The translations under genes and the position numbers were made by a program. Under the pieces are notes generated by a model. That model made no database searches and was not told where the DNA came from. It saw nothing but the letters and a program-made list of their open reading frames with translations. From NCBI RefSeq assembly GCF_018614055.1, contig NZ_JAGGPB010000018.1, forward strand, positions 1 through 64,000: DNA of 64,000 bases, read 5' to 3'. Below are positions 26,196 to 35,785 of this stretch, in pieces; positions within the stretch are counted from its first letter, which is position 1; every line of letters starts with the position of its first letter. This DNA comes from Streptomyces sp. ISL-98. Its GTDB lineage: Bacteria > Actinomycetota > Actinomycetes > Streptomycetales > Streptomycetaceae.

Positions 26196-26243
26196 AGGTT
26201 AGCGCTCGTTAACCTGAAGGCGCGAGCGTTAACGCTCATTAAC
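26196..26243. promoter_or_regulatory. Paired TetR-type operators before the leucine catabolic operon
   Basis: GTTAGCGCTCGTTAAC (26198-26213, inside the 20-bp AGGTTAGCGC/TCGTTAACCT) and GTTAACGCTCATTAAC (26228-26243) are 16-bp sites spaced 30 bp start to start, about three helical turns, so dimers would sit on the same DNA face. Both match the site at the TetR gene. The second ends 31 nt before the ATG at 26275. Confidence 0.75.
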
Positions 26244-26274
26244 ATCACATCGACCGGGCAAGGGGGCTCAGGAG

Positions 26275-27891
26275 ATGCGGCAGGCACCGGTGCTTTCCAG
26301 CACCGCCGATCCGGCAGCCGAGGCATGGCGGGCCAATGAAGCGGCCCATCAGGATCTCGTGGACGGACTGCGGGACAGGCTGGCCGCGGCGCGGCTCGGC
26401 GGCGGTGAGAAGGCCCGTGCCCGGCACACCGCACGCGGCAAGCTGCTGCCCCGCGACCGCGTGGACACGCTCCTCGACCCCGGGTCGCCGTTCCTCGAGC
26501 TGGCTCCGCTGGCGGCCGAGGACATGTACGGCGGGGCCGCCCCGGCGGCCGGGGTGATCGCGGGGATCGGCCGGGTCAGCGGCCGGGAGTGCGTGATCGT
26601 CGCCAACGACGCCACCGTCAAGGGCGGCACGTACTACCCGATGACCGTCAAGAAGCACCTGCGGGCGCAGGAGGTGGCGCTCGAAAACCGGCTGCCCTGC
26701 CTGTACTTGGTGGACTCCGGCGGCGCCTTCCTGCCCATGCAGGACGAGGTCTTCCCGGACCGGGAGCACTTCGGGCGCATCTTCTACAACCAGGCCCGGA
26801 TGTCGGGCGCGGGCATTCCGCAGATCGCGGCGGTGCTCGGGTCCTGCACGGCGGGCGGGGCGTACGTCCCGGCGATGAGCGACGAAGCAGTCATCGTCCG
26901 CAACCAGGGCACGATCTTCCTGGGCGGGCCGCCGCTGGTGAAGGCGGCCACCGGCGAGGTCGTCACGGCCGAGGAGCTGGGCGGCGGCGAAGTCCACTCC
27001 CGTACCTCCGGAGTCACGGACCATCTCGCGGAGGACGACGCACACGCCCTGCGGATCGTCCGGAACATCGTCGCGACGCTGCCGGCGCGCGGCGCGCTGC
27101 CGTGGTCGGTCGAGCCGGTCGAGGAGCCGAAGGTCGACCCGGCGGGACTGTACGGGGCGGTCCCGGTGGACTCCCGTACGCCCTACGACGCACGCGAAGT
27201 GATCGCACGGGTCGTCGACGGTTCGCGATTCCAGGAGTTCAAGGCGGAGTTCGGGCAGACCCTGGTCACCGGCTTCGCCCGTATCCACGGGCACCCGGTC
27301 GGCATCGTCGCCAACAACGGCATCCTGTTCTCCGAATCCGCCCAGAAGGGCGCGCACTTCATCGAGCTGTGCGACCAGCGCGGCATCCCCCTGGTCTTCC
27401 TCCAGAACATCTCCGGCTTCATGGTCGGCAGGGACTACGAAGCGGGCGGCATCGCCAAGCACGGCGCGAAGATGGTGACGGCGGTGGCGTGCACCCGGGT
27501 GCCGAAGCTGACGGTCGTCGTCGGCGGGTCGTACGGCGCGGGGAACTACTCGATGTGCGGCCGGGCGTACTCCCCCCGCTTCCTGTGGATGTGGCCCAAC
27601 GCCAAGATCTCGGTGATGGGTGGCGAGCAGGCGGCCTCGGTCCTTGCGACGGTCAAGCGCGACCAGTTGGAGGCGCGCGGGCAGTCCTGGGCCCCCGAGG
27701 ACGAGGAGGCCTTCAAGGATCCGATCCGCGCGCAGTACGAGCAGCAGGGCAATGCCTATTACGCGACGGCGCGTTTGTGGGACGACGGCGTGATCGACCC
27801 GCTGGAAACGCGGCAGGTGCTCGGCCTGGCCCTCACGGCCTGCGCCAACGCCCCGCTGCCCGAGCCCGCCTTCGGCGTCTTCCGGATGTGA
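26275..27891 (+). CDS. accD1: Acyl-CoA carboxylase beta subunit, methylcrotonyl-CoA type
   Basis: The protein is 538 aa. It is a full-length biotin-dependent carboxyltransferase with two crotonase-like halves: '[20 protein letters not shown]' and '[20 protein letters not shown]' in the first, '[20 protein letters not shown]' and '[20 protein letters not shown]' in the second. These motifs are typical of methylcrotonyl-CoA carboxylase beta rather than propionyl-CoA carboxylase. The enzyme carboxylates 3-methylcrotonyl-CoA in leucine breakdown. It is the first gene of a four-gene operon with the biotin-carrying alpha subunit, HMG-CoA lyase and an acyl-CoA dehydrogenase. The symbol follows S. 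coelicolor usage as I remember it. Confidence 0.92.
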   Translation: MRQAPVLSSTADPAAEAWRANEAAHQDLVDGLRDRLAAARLGGGEKARARHTARGKLLPRDRVDTLLDPGSPFLELAPLAAEDMYGGAAPAAGVIAGIGRVSGRECVIVANDATVKGGTYYPMTVKKHLRAQEVALENRLPCLYLVDSGGAFLPMQDEVFPDREHFGRIFYNQARMSGAGIPQIAAVLGSCTAGGAYVPAMSDEAVIVRNQGTIFLGGPPLVKAATGEVVTAEELGGGEVHSRTSGVTDHLAEDDAHALRIVRNIVATLPARGALPWSVEPVEEPKVDPAGLYGAVPVDSRTPYDAREVIARVVDGSRFQEFKAEFGQTLVTGFARIHGHPVGIVANNGILFSESAQKGAHFIELCDQRGIPLVFLQNISGFMVGRDYEAGGIAKHGAKMVTAVACTRVPKLTVVVGGSYGAGNYSMCGRAYSPRFLWMWPNAKISVMGGEQAASVLATVKRDQLEARGQSWAPEDEEAFKDPIRAQYEQQGNAYYATARLWDDGVIDPLETRQVLGLALTACANAPLPEPAFGVFRM

Positions 27892-27898
27892 GTGACAG

Positions 27899-29977
27899 AT
27901 GACGATGTTCGACACAGTGCTGGTCGCCAACCGCGGTGAGATCGCGGTCCGCGTCATCCGTACGCTCAGGGAGCTGGGCGTGCGCTCGGTCGCGGTCTTC
28001 AGCGACGCGGACGCGGACGCCCGGCATGTACGGGAGGCGGACACGGCGGTCCGCATCGGCCCGGCGGCGGCGTCCGAGAGCTACCTGCGTACGGACCGCC
28101 TGCTGGACGCGGCTGCCCGTACGGGCGCGCAGGCCGTCCACCCCGGCTACGGCTTCCTCGCCGAGAACGCGGCCTTCGCACAGGCCTGCGAGGACGCGGG
28201 TCTTGCCTTCATCGGCCCGCCCTCCTCCGCCATTGCCCTGATGGGCGACAAGATCCGGGCGAAGGAGACGGTACGGGCGGCGGGCGTCCCCGTCGTCCCC
28301 GGCTCGTCCGGCAGCGGCCTGACCGACGCCGAACTGGCCGCCGCCGCACGGGAGATCGGCATGCCGGTCCTCCTGAAGCCCTCGGCCGGGGGCGGCGGCA
28401 AGGGCATGCGGCTGACGCGGGTCGAGTCCGCGCTGGCGGACGAGATCGCGGCGGCGCGGCGCGAGGCGCGGGCGTCGTTCGGGGACGACACGCTGCTCGT
28501 GGAGCGGTGGATCGACCGGCCCCGGCACATCGAGATCCAGGTCCTGGCGGACGCCCACGGCAATGTGATCCACCTGGGCGAGCGCGAGTGCTCGCTCCAG
28601 CGCCGCCACCAGAAGATCATCGAAGAGGCCCCCTCGGTCCTCCTCGACGAAGCCACCCGCGCCGCGATGGGCGAGGCGGCGGTCCAGGCGGCGCGCTCCT
28701 GCGGCTACCGGGGGGCAGGCACGGTGGAGTTCATCGTCCCGGGCAACGACCCCTCGTCGTACTACTTCATGGAGATGAACACCCGCCTCCAGGTCGAGCA
28801 CCCGGTGACAGAGCTGATCACCGGCCTGGACCTGGTGGAGTGGCAGCTGCGGGTCGCGTCCGGCGAGCAACTCCCCTTCAGCCAGAAGGACATCACCTTC
28901 ACCGGCCACGCGGTCGAGGCCCGTATCTGCGCGGAGGATCCGTCACGGGGCTTCCTCCCGTCCGGCGGCACAGTCCTGTCCCTGTACGAGCCGCAGGGGT
29001 GGGGGTCCCCCCTGTTCGAGCGGAGCCGAGAATTCGGGGGAGGGGTGCGCACGGACTCGGGCCTCACGCAGGGCACGGAGGTCGGCAGCATCTACGACCC
29101 GATGCTGTCGAAGGTCATCGCGTACGCCCCCGACCGCCCCACGGCCCTGCGCCGCCTGCGCGCGGCCCTGGCGGACACGGTCACCCTGGGCGTCCCGACG
29201 AACGCGGGCTTCCTGCGCCGCCTGCTGGCCCACCCGGACGTCGTATCGGGCGACCTGGACACGGGCCTGGTGGAGCGCGACGTGGACGGCCTGATCCCGG
29301 ACGGCGTCCCACCGGAGGTCTACGCGGCGGCGGCGCTGCTGCGGACCGGGGGAAGCGGCTCCGCCGCTCCGGGCTGGGCGGACCCCTTTTCCGCCCGCTC
29401 CGGCTGGCGCCTCGGCGGCACCCCGGCCTGGACAGTGCACCACGCCCGCGTACCGGGCCACGAGCCGGTGGCCGTCCAGCTGCGCAGCACCGCAGCGGGC
29501 ACGGAGATCCTGATCCCCGTCGCGGAGGCGTCGGGCGGCGCGGAGCCACCGGCCGCCGCCGGGGCCAGGCTCGTCGACGTCACCCCGCACCGCCTCACCG
29601 TCGAACTCGCCGGCATCACCCACACCTTCAGCCACGCCACCGGCCCGGAGGGCATCTGGCTCGGCCGGGACGGCGACTCCTGGCACGTCCAGGACTACGA
29701 CCCGGTCGCCGCCGCCCTCAGCGGCAGTGCGCGCTCCGGGGTCGACACCCTCGCCGCGCCCATGCCCGGGACCGTCACCGTCGTCAAGGTGGCCGTCGGG
29801 GACCACGTCGACGCGGGGCAGAGCCTCCTCGTCGTCGAGGCCATGAAGATGGAGCACGTCATCTCCGCCCCGCACGCAGGCACCGTCACCGAGCTCGACG
29901 TGACACCGGGCTCGACCGTCGCCATGGACCAGGTCCTGGCCGTCGTCGTCCCGGAGACCCCTGAGGAGGAGCTGTGA
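27899..29977 (+). CDS. Acyl-CoA carboxylase alpha subunit (biotin carboxylase plus BCCP), methylcrotonyl-CoA type
   Basis: The protein is 692 aa. Biotin carboxylase occupies about 3-450: 'VLVANRGEIAVRVIRTLREL', 'VHPGYGFLAENAAFAQACED', the ATP-grasp glycine loop 'KPSAGGGGKGMRLTRVES', and 'RDCSLQRR'-like 'ERECSLQRRHQKIIEEAPS'. The C-terminal biotinyl domain has 'VVEAMKMEHVISAP' with acceptor Lys650. Between them is a less conserved linker as in methylcrotonyl carboxylases. It supplies carboxybiotin to the beta subunit. The start is ambiguous between ATG 27899 and 27905 because the Shine-Dalgarno is weak. The stop overlaps the HMG-CoA lyase start by 4 nt. Confidence 0.92.
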   Translation: MTMFDTVLVANRGEIAVRVIRTLRELGVRSVAVFSDADADARHVREADTAVRIGPAAASESYLRTDRLLDAAARTGAQAVHPGYGFLAENAAFAQACEDAGLAFIGPPSSAIALMGDKIRAKETVRAAGVPVVPGSSGSGLTDAELAAAAREIGMPVLLKPSAGGGGKGMRLTRVESALADEIAAARREARASFGDDTLLVERWIDRPRHIEIQVLADAHGNVIHLGERECSLQRRHQKIIEEAPSVLLDEATRAAMGEAAVQAARSCGYRGAGTVEFIVPGNDPSSYYFMEMNTRLQVEHPVTELITGLDLVEWQLRVASGEQLPFSQKDITFTGHAVEARICAEDPSRGFLPSGGTVLSLYEPQGWGSPLFERSREFGGGVRTDSGLTQGTEVGSIYDPMLSKVIAYAPDRPTALRRLRAALADTVTLGVPTNAGFLRRLLAHPDVVSGDLDTGLVERDVDGLIPDGVPPEVYAAAALLRTGGSGSAAPGWADPFSARSGWRLGGTPAWTVHHARVPGHEPVAVQLRSTAAGTEILIPVAEASGGAEPPAAAGARLVDVTPHRLTVELAGITHTFSHATGPEGIWLGRDGDSWHVQDYDPVAAALSGSARSGVDTLAAPMPGTVTVVKVAVGDHVDAGQSLLVVEAMKMEHVISAPHAGTVTELDVTPGSTVAMDQVLAVVVPETPEEEL

Positions 29978-30912
29978 CGCTTCCCATGGCGGTACCGGCA
30001 GAAGGTCTGCCGGCCCGCGTACGCATCCACGAAGTCGGCGCACGCGACGGCCTCCAGAACGAGAAGACGGTCGTACCGACCGAGGTGAAGGCCGAGTTCG
30101 TCCACCGCCTCGCCGGCGCCGGGCTCCGCACCATCGAGGCGACCAGCTTCGTGCACCCCAAGTGGGTGCCCCAACTGGCCGACGCGGAACAGCTGTTCCC
30201 GCTCGTCCAGGATCTGGCGGACACAGTCGCGCTCCCCGTTCTCGTACCGAACGAACGCGGGCTCGACCGCGCCCTCGCTCTCGGCGCCCGCCGCATCGCC
30301 GTATTCGGCAGCGCGACCGAGACCTTCGCGAGCCGCAACCTCAACCGGACCGTCGACGAGTCGCTCGCCATGTTCGAGCCCGTCGTCGCCAAGGCCCGCA
30401 CCGACAGGATCCATGTCCGCGGCTACCTGTCGATGTGCTTCGGCGACCCCTGGGAGGGCCCGGTCCCGATCCGCCAAGTGGTCGGCGTGGCCAAACGGCT
30501 GATGGACCTGGGCTGCGACGAGCTGAGCCTCGGCGACACCATCGGCGTGGCCACCCCCGGCCACGTCCGGGCCCTGCTCGCCGCGCTCGGCGAGGCGGGC
30601 GTCCCGGCCTCCGCGATCGGTGTCCACTTCCACGACACCTACGGCCAGGCCCTCGCCAACACCTACGCCGCGCTCCAGCACGGCGTCACCACCGTGGACG
30701 CCTCCGCGGGCGGCCTCGGCGGCTGTCCGTACGCGAAGAGCGCCACCGGAAACCTCGCCACCGAAGACCTCGTGTGGATGCTCGACGGCCTCGGTATCGA
30801 AACCGGGGTCGACCTCGGCCGCCTCACCGCCACAAGCGCGTGGATGGCCGAACGGCTGGGCCGCCCCAGCCCCTCCCGCACCGTGCGTGCCCTGTCCCAC
30901 AAGGAGTCGTAG
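29974..30912 (+). CDS. hmgL: Hydroxymethylglutaryl-CoA lyase
   Basis: The protein is 312 aa from GTG 29974 overlapping the previous stop (GTGA), with GAGGAGG upstream. HMG-CoA lyase landmarks are 'EVGARDGLQNEKTVVPTEVK' near the N-terminus, 'IEATSFVHPKWVPQLADAEQ', 'RGYLSMCFGDPWEG', the metal His pair in 'GVHFHDTYGQALANTYAALQ' and the catalytic Cys signature 'SAGGLGGCPYAKSATGN'. It cleaves HMG-CoA into acetoacetate and acetyl-CoA, the last step of leucine degradation. Confidence 0.93.
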   Translation: MTLPMAVPAEGLPARVRIHEVGARDGLQNEKTVVPTEVKAEFVHRLAGAGLRTIEATSFVHPKWVPQLADAEQLFPLVQDLADTVALPVLVPNERGLDRALALGARRIAVFGSATETFASRNLNRTVDESLAMFEPVVAKARTDRIHVRGYLSMCFGDPWEGPVPIRQVVGVAKRLMDLGCDELSLGDTIGVATPGHVRALLAALGEAGVPASAIGVHFHDTYGQALANTYAALQHGVTTVDASAGGLGGCPYAKSATGNLATEDLVWMLDGLGIETGVDLGRLTATSAWMAERLGRPSPSRTVRALSHKES

Positions 30913-30914
30913 CC

Positions 30915-32075
30915 ATGCCCCTCGACCACCGCCTCTCCCCCGAGCACGAAGAACTCCGCCGTACGGTCGAGGAGTTCGCCCACGACGTCGTGGCGCCGAA
31001 GATCGGCGACCTGTACGAGCGCCACGAGTTCCCGTACGAAATCGTCCGCGAAATGGGCAGGATGGGCCTCTTCGGGCTCCCCTTCCCCGAGGAGTACGGC
31101 GGCATGGGCGGCGACTACCTCGCCCTCGGCATCGCCCTGGAAGAGCTCGCCCGCGTCGACTCGTCGGTGGCCATCACCCTCGAAGCCGGGGTCTCCCTCG
31201 GCGCGATGCCGGTCTACCGCTTCGGCACGGAGGAGCAGAAGCAGGAGTGGCTCCCCCGGCTCTGCTCGGGCGAGATGCTCGGTGCCTTCGGCCTGACCGA
31301 GCCCGACTGCGGCTCGGACGCGGGCGGCACGAAGACCACCGCACGCCGGGACGGCGACGAGTGGGTGATCAACGGTTCCAAGTGCTTCATCACCAACTCC
31401 GGCACCGACATCACCGGCCTGGTCACGGTCACCGCGGTCACCGGCCGCAAGCCCGACGGCAAGCCGGAGATCTCCGCGATCATCGTGCCCTCCGGCACCC
31501 CGGGCTTCACGGTCGCCGCCCCTTACTCCAAGGTCGGCTGGAACGCCTCGGACACCCGCGAGCTGTCCTTCTCCGACGTCCGGGTCCCCCTGGGCAACCT
31601 CCTCGGCGAAGAGGGCCGTGGTTACGCCCAGTTCCTGCGCATCCTCGACGAGGGCCGCGTGGCCATCTCGGCACTTGCGACGGGCCTGGCCCAGGGCTGC
31701 GTCGACGAGTCGGTGACGTACGCGAAGGAGCGCCACACCTTCGGCCGCCCCATCGGCTCCAACCAGGCCATCCAGTTCAAGATCGCCGACATGGAGATGC
31801 GGGCACACATGGCCCGTATCGGCTGGCGTGACGCGGCGTCACGCCTGGTCCACGGCGAGCCGTTCAAGAAGGAGGCGGCGCTGGCCAAGCTCTACTCCTC
31901 CACGGTCGCCGTCGACAACGCCCGCGAAGCCACCCAGATCCACGGCGGCTACGGCTTCATGAACGAGTACCCGGTGGCCAGAATGTGGCGGGACTCCAAG
32001 ATCCTGGAGATCGGCGAGGGCACGAGCGAGGTCCAGCGCATGCTGATCGCCCGTGAGCTGGGCCTCTCCGGCTGA
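30915..32075 (+). CDS. acdH: Acyl-CoA dehydrogenase, isovaleryl/branched-chain type
   Basis: The protein is 386 aa starting 2 nt after the lyase stop, with AAGGAG inside that gene's end. It has the ACAD signatures 'GAFGLTEPDCGSDAGGTKTT', 'VINGSKCFITNSGTDITGLV', 'ATQIHGGYGFMNEYPVARMW' and 'ILEIGEGTSEVQRMLIAREL'. Placement with methylcrotonyl-CoA carboxylase and HMG-CoA lyase makes isovaleryl-CoA or another branched-chain acyl-CoA the likely substrate, giving the 3-methylcrotonyl-CoA that the carboxylase uses. The symbol is from memory of S. coelicolor and is less certain than the family. Confidence 0.9.
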   Translation: MPLDHRLSPEHEELRRTVEEFAHDVVAPKIGDLYERHEFPYEIVREMGRMGLFGLPFPEEYGGMGGDYLALGIALEELARVDSSVAITLEAGVSLGAMPVYRFGTEEQKQEWLPRLCSGEMLGAFGLTEPDCGSDAGGTKTTARRDGDEWVINGSKCFITNSGTDITGLVTVTAVTGRKPDGKPEISAIIVPSGTPGFTVAAPYSKVGWNASDTRELSFSDVRVPLGNLLGEEGRGYAQFLRILDEGRVAISALATGLAQGCVDESVTYAKERHTFGRPIGSNQAIQFKIADMEMRAHMARIGWRDAASRLVHGEPFKKEAALAKLYSSTVAVDNAREATQIHGGYGFMNEYPVARMWRDSKILEIGEGTSEVQRMLIARELGLSG

Positions 32076-32137
32076 CAACCCCGCCCCGGCGGGCGCTTCG
32101 TGCGGGCGGCTCTGGGAACCACCGGCTGGACAAGACG

Positions 32138-32156
32138 TGAGGTTAGGCTAACCTAC
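32138..32156. promoter_or_regulatory. Iron box (DmdR1/IdeR operator) before desE
   Basis: TGAGGTTAGGCTAACCTAC matches the actinobacterial iron-box consensus TTAGGTTAGGCTAACCTAA at 16 of 19 positions. It lies 55 nt before the desE start. The iron-loaded DtxR-family repressor is expected to bind here. Confidence 0.9.
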
Positions 32157-32210
32157 CCTCGAACTCGTCCCCCGGTGGACCCAGCCGCACGTACGAAAGC
32201 AGACACCGTC

Positions 32211-33236
32211 ATGCCTCACGCCCGAGCTTCCCACCTCTCCCGCCGCGGCCTGCTCGCCGTCGGCGGCGCCATCGGCGTCGGCGCCGCGCTCACCGCCTGC
32301 GGCAACACCGCCGCGAAAAGCGAGGAGAAGGCCGCCGGGAAGACCGGTCCCTGGTCCTTCAAGGACGACCGCGGCAAGACGGTGAAGGCCAAGACCACGC
32401 CCAAGAACATCGTCGCGTTCACCGGCACCGCGGCCGCGCTCCACGACTTCGGCGTCGAGGTCAAGGGTGTTTTCGGCCCGACCAAGACCGCTGACGGCAA
32501 GGCCGACGTCCAGGCCGGCGACCTCGATGTGAACAAGGTCAAGATCCTCGGCAACGCCTACGACAAGTTCAACGTCGAGGCGTACGTCGCCCTCCAGCCC
32601 GACGTGCTGGTCACGGCGATGTGGGAGAAGGACAAGCTCTGGTACGTCCCCGAGGCGTCCACCAAGAAGATCCTCGATGTCGGCGCTCCGACCGTCGCCC
32701 TGTGGGCCGCCGAGACCACCGTCCCCAAGGCGATCCAGCGCCACGCCGACCTCGCCGAGTCGCTCGGTGCCGACGTCAGGACCAAGAAGGTCACCGAGGC
32801 CAAGACCCGCTTCGAGAAGGCCGCCGAGCGCCTGCGTCAGGCCGCCAAGGCCAACCCGAAGGTCAAGGTCATGATCGGCTCCGCGAGCCCCGACCTCTTC
32901 TATGTCTCCCTCGCGAAGATGTCCGCCGACACGCTCTACTTCCAGGAGCTGGGCGTGAAGTTCGTCGAGCCGAAGGTGGACGCGGCCGGCTTCTTCGAGA
33001 GCCTCAGCTGGGAGAACGTCGACAAGTACCCGGCCGACATCATCATGATGGACAACCGGACCGCGGTCCTCCAGCCGGCCGACATCAAGGACAAGCCGAC
33101 CTGGACCCGCCTGCCCGCCGTCAAGGCCGGTCAGGTCATCCCGCGCACCACGGAGCCGATCTACTCCTACGACAAGTGCGCGCCGATCCTCGAGGACCTC
33201 GCCGAGGCCATCGAGAAGGCCAAGAAGGTCGCCTGA
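32211..33236 (+). CDS. desE: Ferrioxamine-binding ABC transporter lipoprotein
   Basis: The protein is 341 aa. The N-terminus combines a Tat motif ('SRRGLLAVGG', residues 10-19) with lipobox LTAC (lipidated Cys30), so it is a Tat-exported lipoprotein. The rest is a FepB/FhuD-type binding fold ('TPKNIVAFTGTAAALHDFGV', 'EAYVALQPDVLVTAMWE', 'PADIIMMDNRTAVLQPADIK'). It captures ferrioxamine for an ABC importer whose other parts are not in the window. It is followed 44 nt later by the reductase gene, both behind an iron box, upstream of the synthesis genes, as in the known des locus. Confidence 0.93.
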   Translation: MPHARASHLSRRGLLAVGGAIGVGAALTACGNTAAKSEEKAAGKTGPWSFKDDRGKTVKAKTTPKNIVAFTGTAAALHDFGVEVKGVFGPTKTADGKADVQAGDLDVNKVKILGNAYDKFNVEAYVALQPDVLVTAMWEKDKLWYVPEASTKKILDVGAPTVALWAAETTVPKAIQRHADLAESLGADVRTKKVTEAKTRFEKAAERLRQAAKANPKVKVMIGSASPDLFYVSLAKMSADTLYFQELGVKFVEPKVDAAGFFESLSWENVDKYPADIIMMDNRTAVLQPADIKDKPTWTRLPAVKAGQVIPRTTEPIYSYDKCAPILEDLAEAIEKAKKVA

Positions 33237-33280
33237 CCCGTCCCACCAACTCCAAAAGCAGCACGGCCAGGAGGTCACGC

Positions 33281-34156
33281 ATGACTGCGACAGCCGCCGA
33301 ACCCGTAACCGCCCCGTTCCGCTTCTTCGGCCTGACGGTCGTGCGGACCCAGCGGCTGAGCCCCTCCCTGGTCAGGGTGGTCTTCGGAGGCGAGGCCCTG
33401 CGGGGCTTCGCCTCCGGCGGCCGGGACCAGAGCTGCTCCCTCTTCCTGCCGCACCCCGGCCAGGCGGAGCCGGTGCTGCCGCCGGAGACGGCCCCGGACT
33501 GGTTCGCGGCGTACCGCGCGCTGCCCGACGACGTACGGGCCGTCATGCGCTCGTACACCGTGCGCGGCCAGCGCCGTGCCGACGACGGGACGACCGAGGT
33601 CGACATCGACTTCGCACTCCATGAGGACGGCGGCCCGGCCTGCCGCTGGGCGCAGCAGGCGAGTCCGGGTGACCGGGTCGTGGTGCTCGGTCCCGCGCTG
33701 GAGGACAACACCGCCGTACGTTTCCGCCCGCCCGAGGACACCGACTGGGTCCTGATGTGGGCCGACGAGACGGCGTTGCCCGCGGCTGCCGCCGCATTGG
33801 AGTGGCTTCCGGCCGGCACGAAGGCCAAGGTGTGGATCGAGGTCCAGCACCCCGGCGACCGCCTGGAGTTGACCACGGCGGCCGACGCGGAGATCACCTG
33901 GCTGGTACGGGACGAGGGCGCGCCCTCCGCCGTCGACGCGGTGCGCGCGGTGCCTGCCGCCGAGCTGCCCGAAGGCACGCCGTACGCCTGGATCGCGGGT
34001 GAGTCGTCGTGCGTACGGGCGCTGCGCCGCCATCTCGTCCAGGAGCGCCGGTTCGACCGCAGGCGCGTGACGTTCGTGGGCTACTGGCGCCGCGGGCTGA
34101 GCGAGGAGCAGCTGCGCGAGCGGGCCGGGACCGAGTCCCAGGACGAAGACGCCTGA
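33281..34156 (+). CDS. desF: Siderophore-interacting protein (ferri-siderophore reductase)
   Basis: The protein is 291 aa from ATG 33281 with AGGAGG at 7 nt. It has the SIP layout: an FAD-binding barrel with 'VMRSYTVRGQRRADDGTTEV' (RxYT motif), 'GPACRWAQQASPGDRVVVLG', then an NAD(P)H-type domain 'TDWVLMWADETALPAAAAAL' and C-terminal 'PYAWIAGESSCVRALRRHLV'. It should reduce Fe(III)-ferrioxamine inside the cell to release iron. It is probably co-transcribed with desE. Confidence 0.92.
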   Translation: MTATAAEPVTAPFRFFGLTVVRTQRLSPSLVRVVFGGEALRGFASGGRDQSCSLFLPHPGQAEPVLPPETAPDWFAAYRALPDDVRAVMRSYTVRGQRRADDGTTEVDIDFALHEDGGPACRWAQQASPGDRVVVLGPALEDNTAVRFRPPEDTDWVLMWADETALPAAAAALEWLPAGTKAKVWIEVQHPGDRLELTTAADAEITWLVRDEGAPSAVDAVRAVPAAELPEGTPYAWIAGESSCVRALRRHLVQERRFDRRRVTFVGYWRRGLSEEQLRERAGTESQDEDA

Positions 34157-34167
34157 GCAGTACCCGT

Positions 34168-34181
34168 GTTACCCGGGTAAC
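34168..34181. promoter_or_regulatory. 14-bp perfect palindrome between desF and desA
   Basis: GTTACCCGGGTAAC lies 11 nt after the desF stop and 44 nt before the desA iron box. It could be the stem of a weak terminator (no U-tract) or an extra operator. Confidence 0.45.
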
Positions 34182-34224
34182 CCGAGTTGGCCCCTGGGGG
34201 GCGAGGGTTCGTTGCGATGTGAAC

Positions 34225-34243
34225 TTAGGTTAGGCTAACCTAA
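34225..34243. promoter_or_regulatory. Iron box (DmdR1/IdeR operator) before desABCD
   Basis: TTAGGTTAGGCTAACCTAA is a perfect 19-bp iron box, followed directly by an extra CCTAA half-repeat. It lies 75 nt before the desA start. It is a better match than the desE box, so tighter repression would be expected. Confidence 0.95.
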
Positions 34244-34318
34244 CCTAAACACGTCGGGCCCTCGCCCCCCTCTCCTGTCCTGAGGGCGCGACGAATCCCG
34301 TACCCGGGAGGACAGTTC

Positions 34319-35785
34319 ATGCGCTCACACCTGCTCAACGACAAGACCGCCGCGCGGTATCGCCGGACCGCCACCGCAGCGGTCGAGCGGGTGGCGGACC
34401 AAATCGCCGCGACCGACCGGCCGTTCACCGGCATCACCCCGGACGAGCTCGCCCCCAGGTTCGACTCGATCGACCTCGACCAGCCGCTGGGCGACTCCGC
34501 CGCCGCCCTGGACGAGCTCGAATCCGTCTACCTCCGCGACGCCGTCTACTTCCACCACCCGCGCTACCTGGCCCACCTCAACTGCCCGGTAGTCATCCCC
34601 GCCGTCACCGCCGAGGCCGTGCTCTCCGCCGTCAACTCCTCCCTCGACACCTGGGACCAGAGCGCGGGCGCCACCCTCATCGAGCGCCGCCTCGTCGACT
34701 GGACCGCGGGCCGCATCGGCTTCACCACCGCCGCGGACGGCGGAGCGGCCGACGGCGTGTTCACCAGCGGCGGCTCCCAGTCCAACCTCCAGGCGCTGCT
34801 CCTCGCCCGCGAGGAGGCCAAGTCCGCGGACCCGTCGGACACCTCGAAGCTGCGGATCTTCGCCTCCGAGTGCGGCCACTTCAGCGTCCAGAAGTCCGCG
34901 AAACTCCTCGGCCTGGGCCCCGACTCCGTCGTCACCGTCCCGTGCGACCGCGACAAGCGCATGCAGACCGTGGCGCTCGCCCGCGAGCTGGCGCGCTGCG
35001 TCGACGAGGGCCTGATCCCCATGGCCGTCGTCGCCACCGCCGGCACCACCGACTTCGGCTCCATCGACCCGCTGACCGAGATCGCCGCCCTCTGCGAGGG
35101 ATACGGCGCCTGGCTGCACGTCGACGCCGCATACGGATGCGGCCTGCTGGCCTCCCGTACCCGCCGCCACCTCCTCGACGGCATCGAGCGCGCCGACTCG
35201 GTCACCGTGGACTACCACAAGTCCTTCTTCCAGCCGGTGAGTTCGAGCGCCCTGCTGGTGCGCGACGGAGCCACCCTGCGCCATGCGACGTACCACGCCG
35301 ACTACCTGAACCCGCGCCGGATGGCCGAGGAGCGCATCCCCAACCAGGTCGACAAGTCCCTCCAGACGACCCGCCGCTTCGACGCGCTCAAGCTCTGGAT
35401 GACGCTGCGCACCATGGGCGCGGACGGCGTCGGCGAGCTCTTCGACGAGGTCTGCGACCTGGCCGCCGACGGCTGGAAGCTGCTCGCCGGCGACCCGCGC
35501 TACGACGTCGTCACCCAGCCCAGCCTCTCCACCCTCGTCTTCCGCTACATACCGTCCGACGTCACCAGCCCCGCGGTGATCGACCGCGCCAATCTGTACG
35601 CCCGCAAGGCGCTGTTCGCGTCCGGCGACGCCGTGGTGGCCGGGACGACCGTCGGCGGCAAGCACTACCTCAAGTTCACCCTTCTCAATCCCGAGACGAC
35701 GCTCAGCGACATCGCGGCCGTCCTCGACCTCATCGCCGGCCACGCCGAGCAGTACCTGGGAGAGTCCCTTGTCCACGCCTCTTGA
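34319..35785 (+). CDS. desA: Lysine decarboxylase (PLP-dependent)
   Basis: The protein is 488 aa, a group II PLP decarboxylase. Visible motifs are '[20 protein letters not shown]', '[20 protein letters not shown]', '[20 protein letters not shown]' and the PLP lysine in '[10 protein letters not shown]' (Lys301). It makes cadaverine from lysine as the first step of desferrioxamine synthesis. It sits behind a perfect iron box and overlaps desB by 17 nt. Confidence 0.94.
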   Translation: MRSHLLNDKTAARYRRTATAAVERVADQIAATDRPFTGITPDELAPRFDSIDLDQPLGDSAAALDELESVYLRDAVYFHHPRYLAHLNCPVVIPAVTAEAVLSAVNSSLDTWDQSAGATLIERRLVDWTAGRIGFTTAADGGAADGVFTSGGSQSNLQALLLAREEAKSADPSDTSKLRIFASECGHFSVQKSAKLLGLGPDSVVTVPCDRDKRMQTVALARELARCVDEGLIPMAVVATAGTTDFGSIDPLTEIAALCEGYGAWLHVDAAYGCGLLASRTRRHLLDGIERADSVTVDYHKSFFQPVSSSALLVRDGATLRHATYHADYLNPRRMAEERIPNQVDKSLQTTRRFDALKLWMTLRTMGADGVGELFDEVCDLAADGWKLLAGDPRYDVVTQPSLSTLVFRYIPSDVTSPAVIDRANLYARKALFASGDAVVAGTTVGGKHYLKFTLLNPETTLSDIAAVLDLIAGHAEQYLGESLVHAS

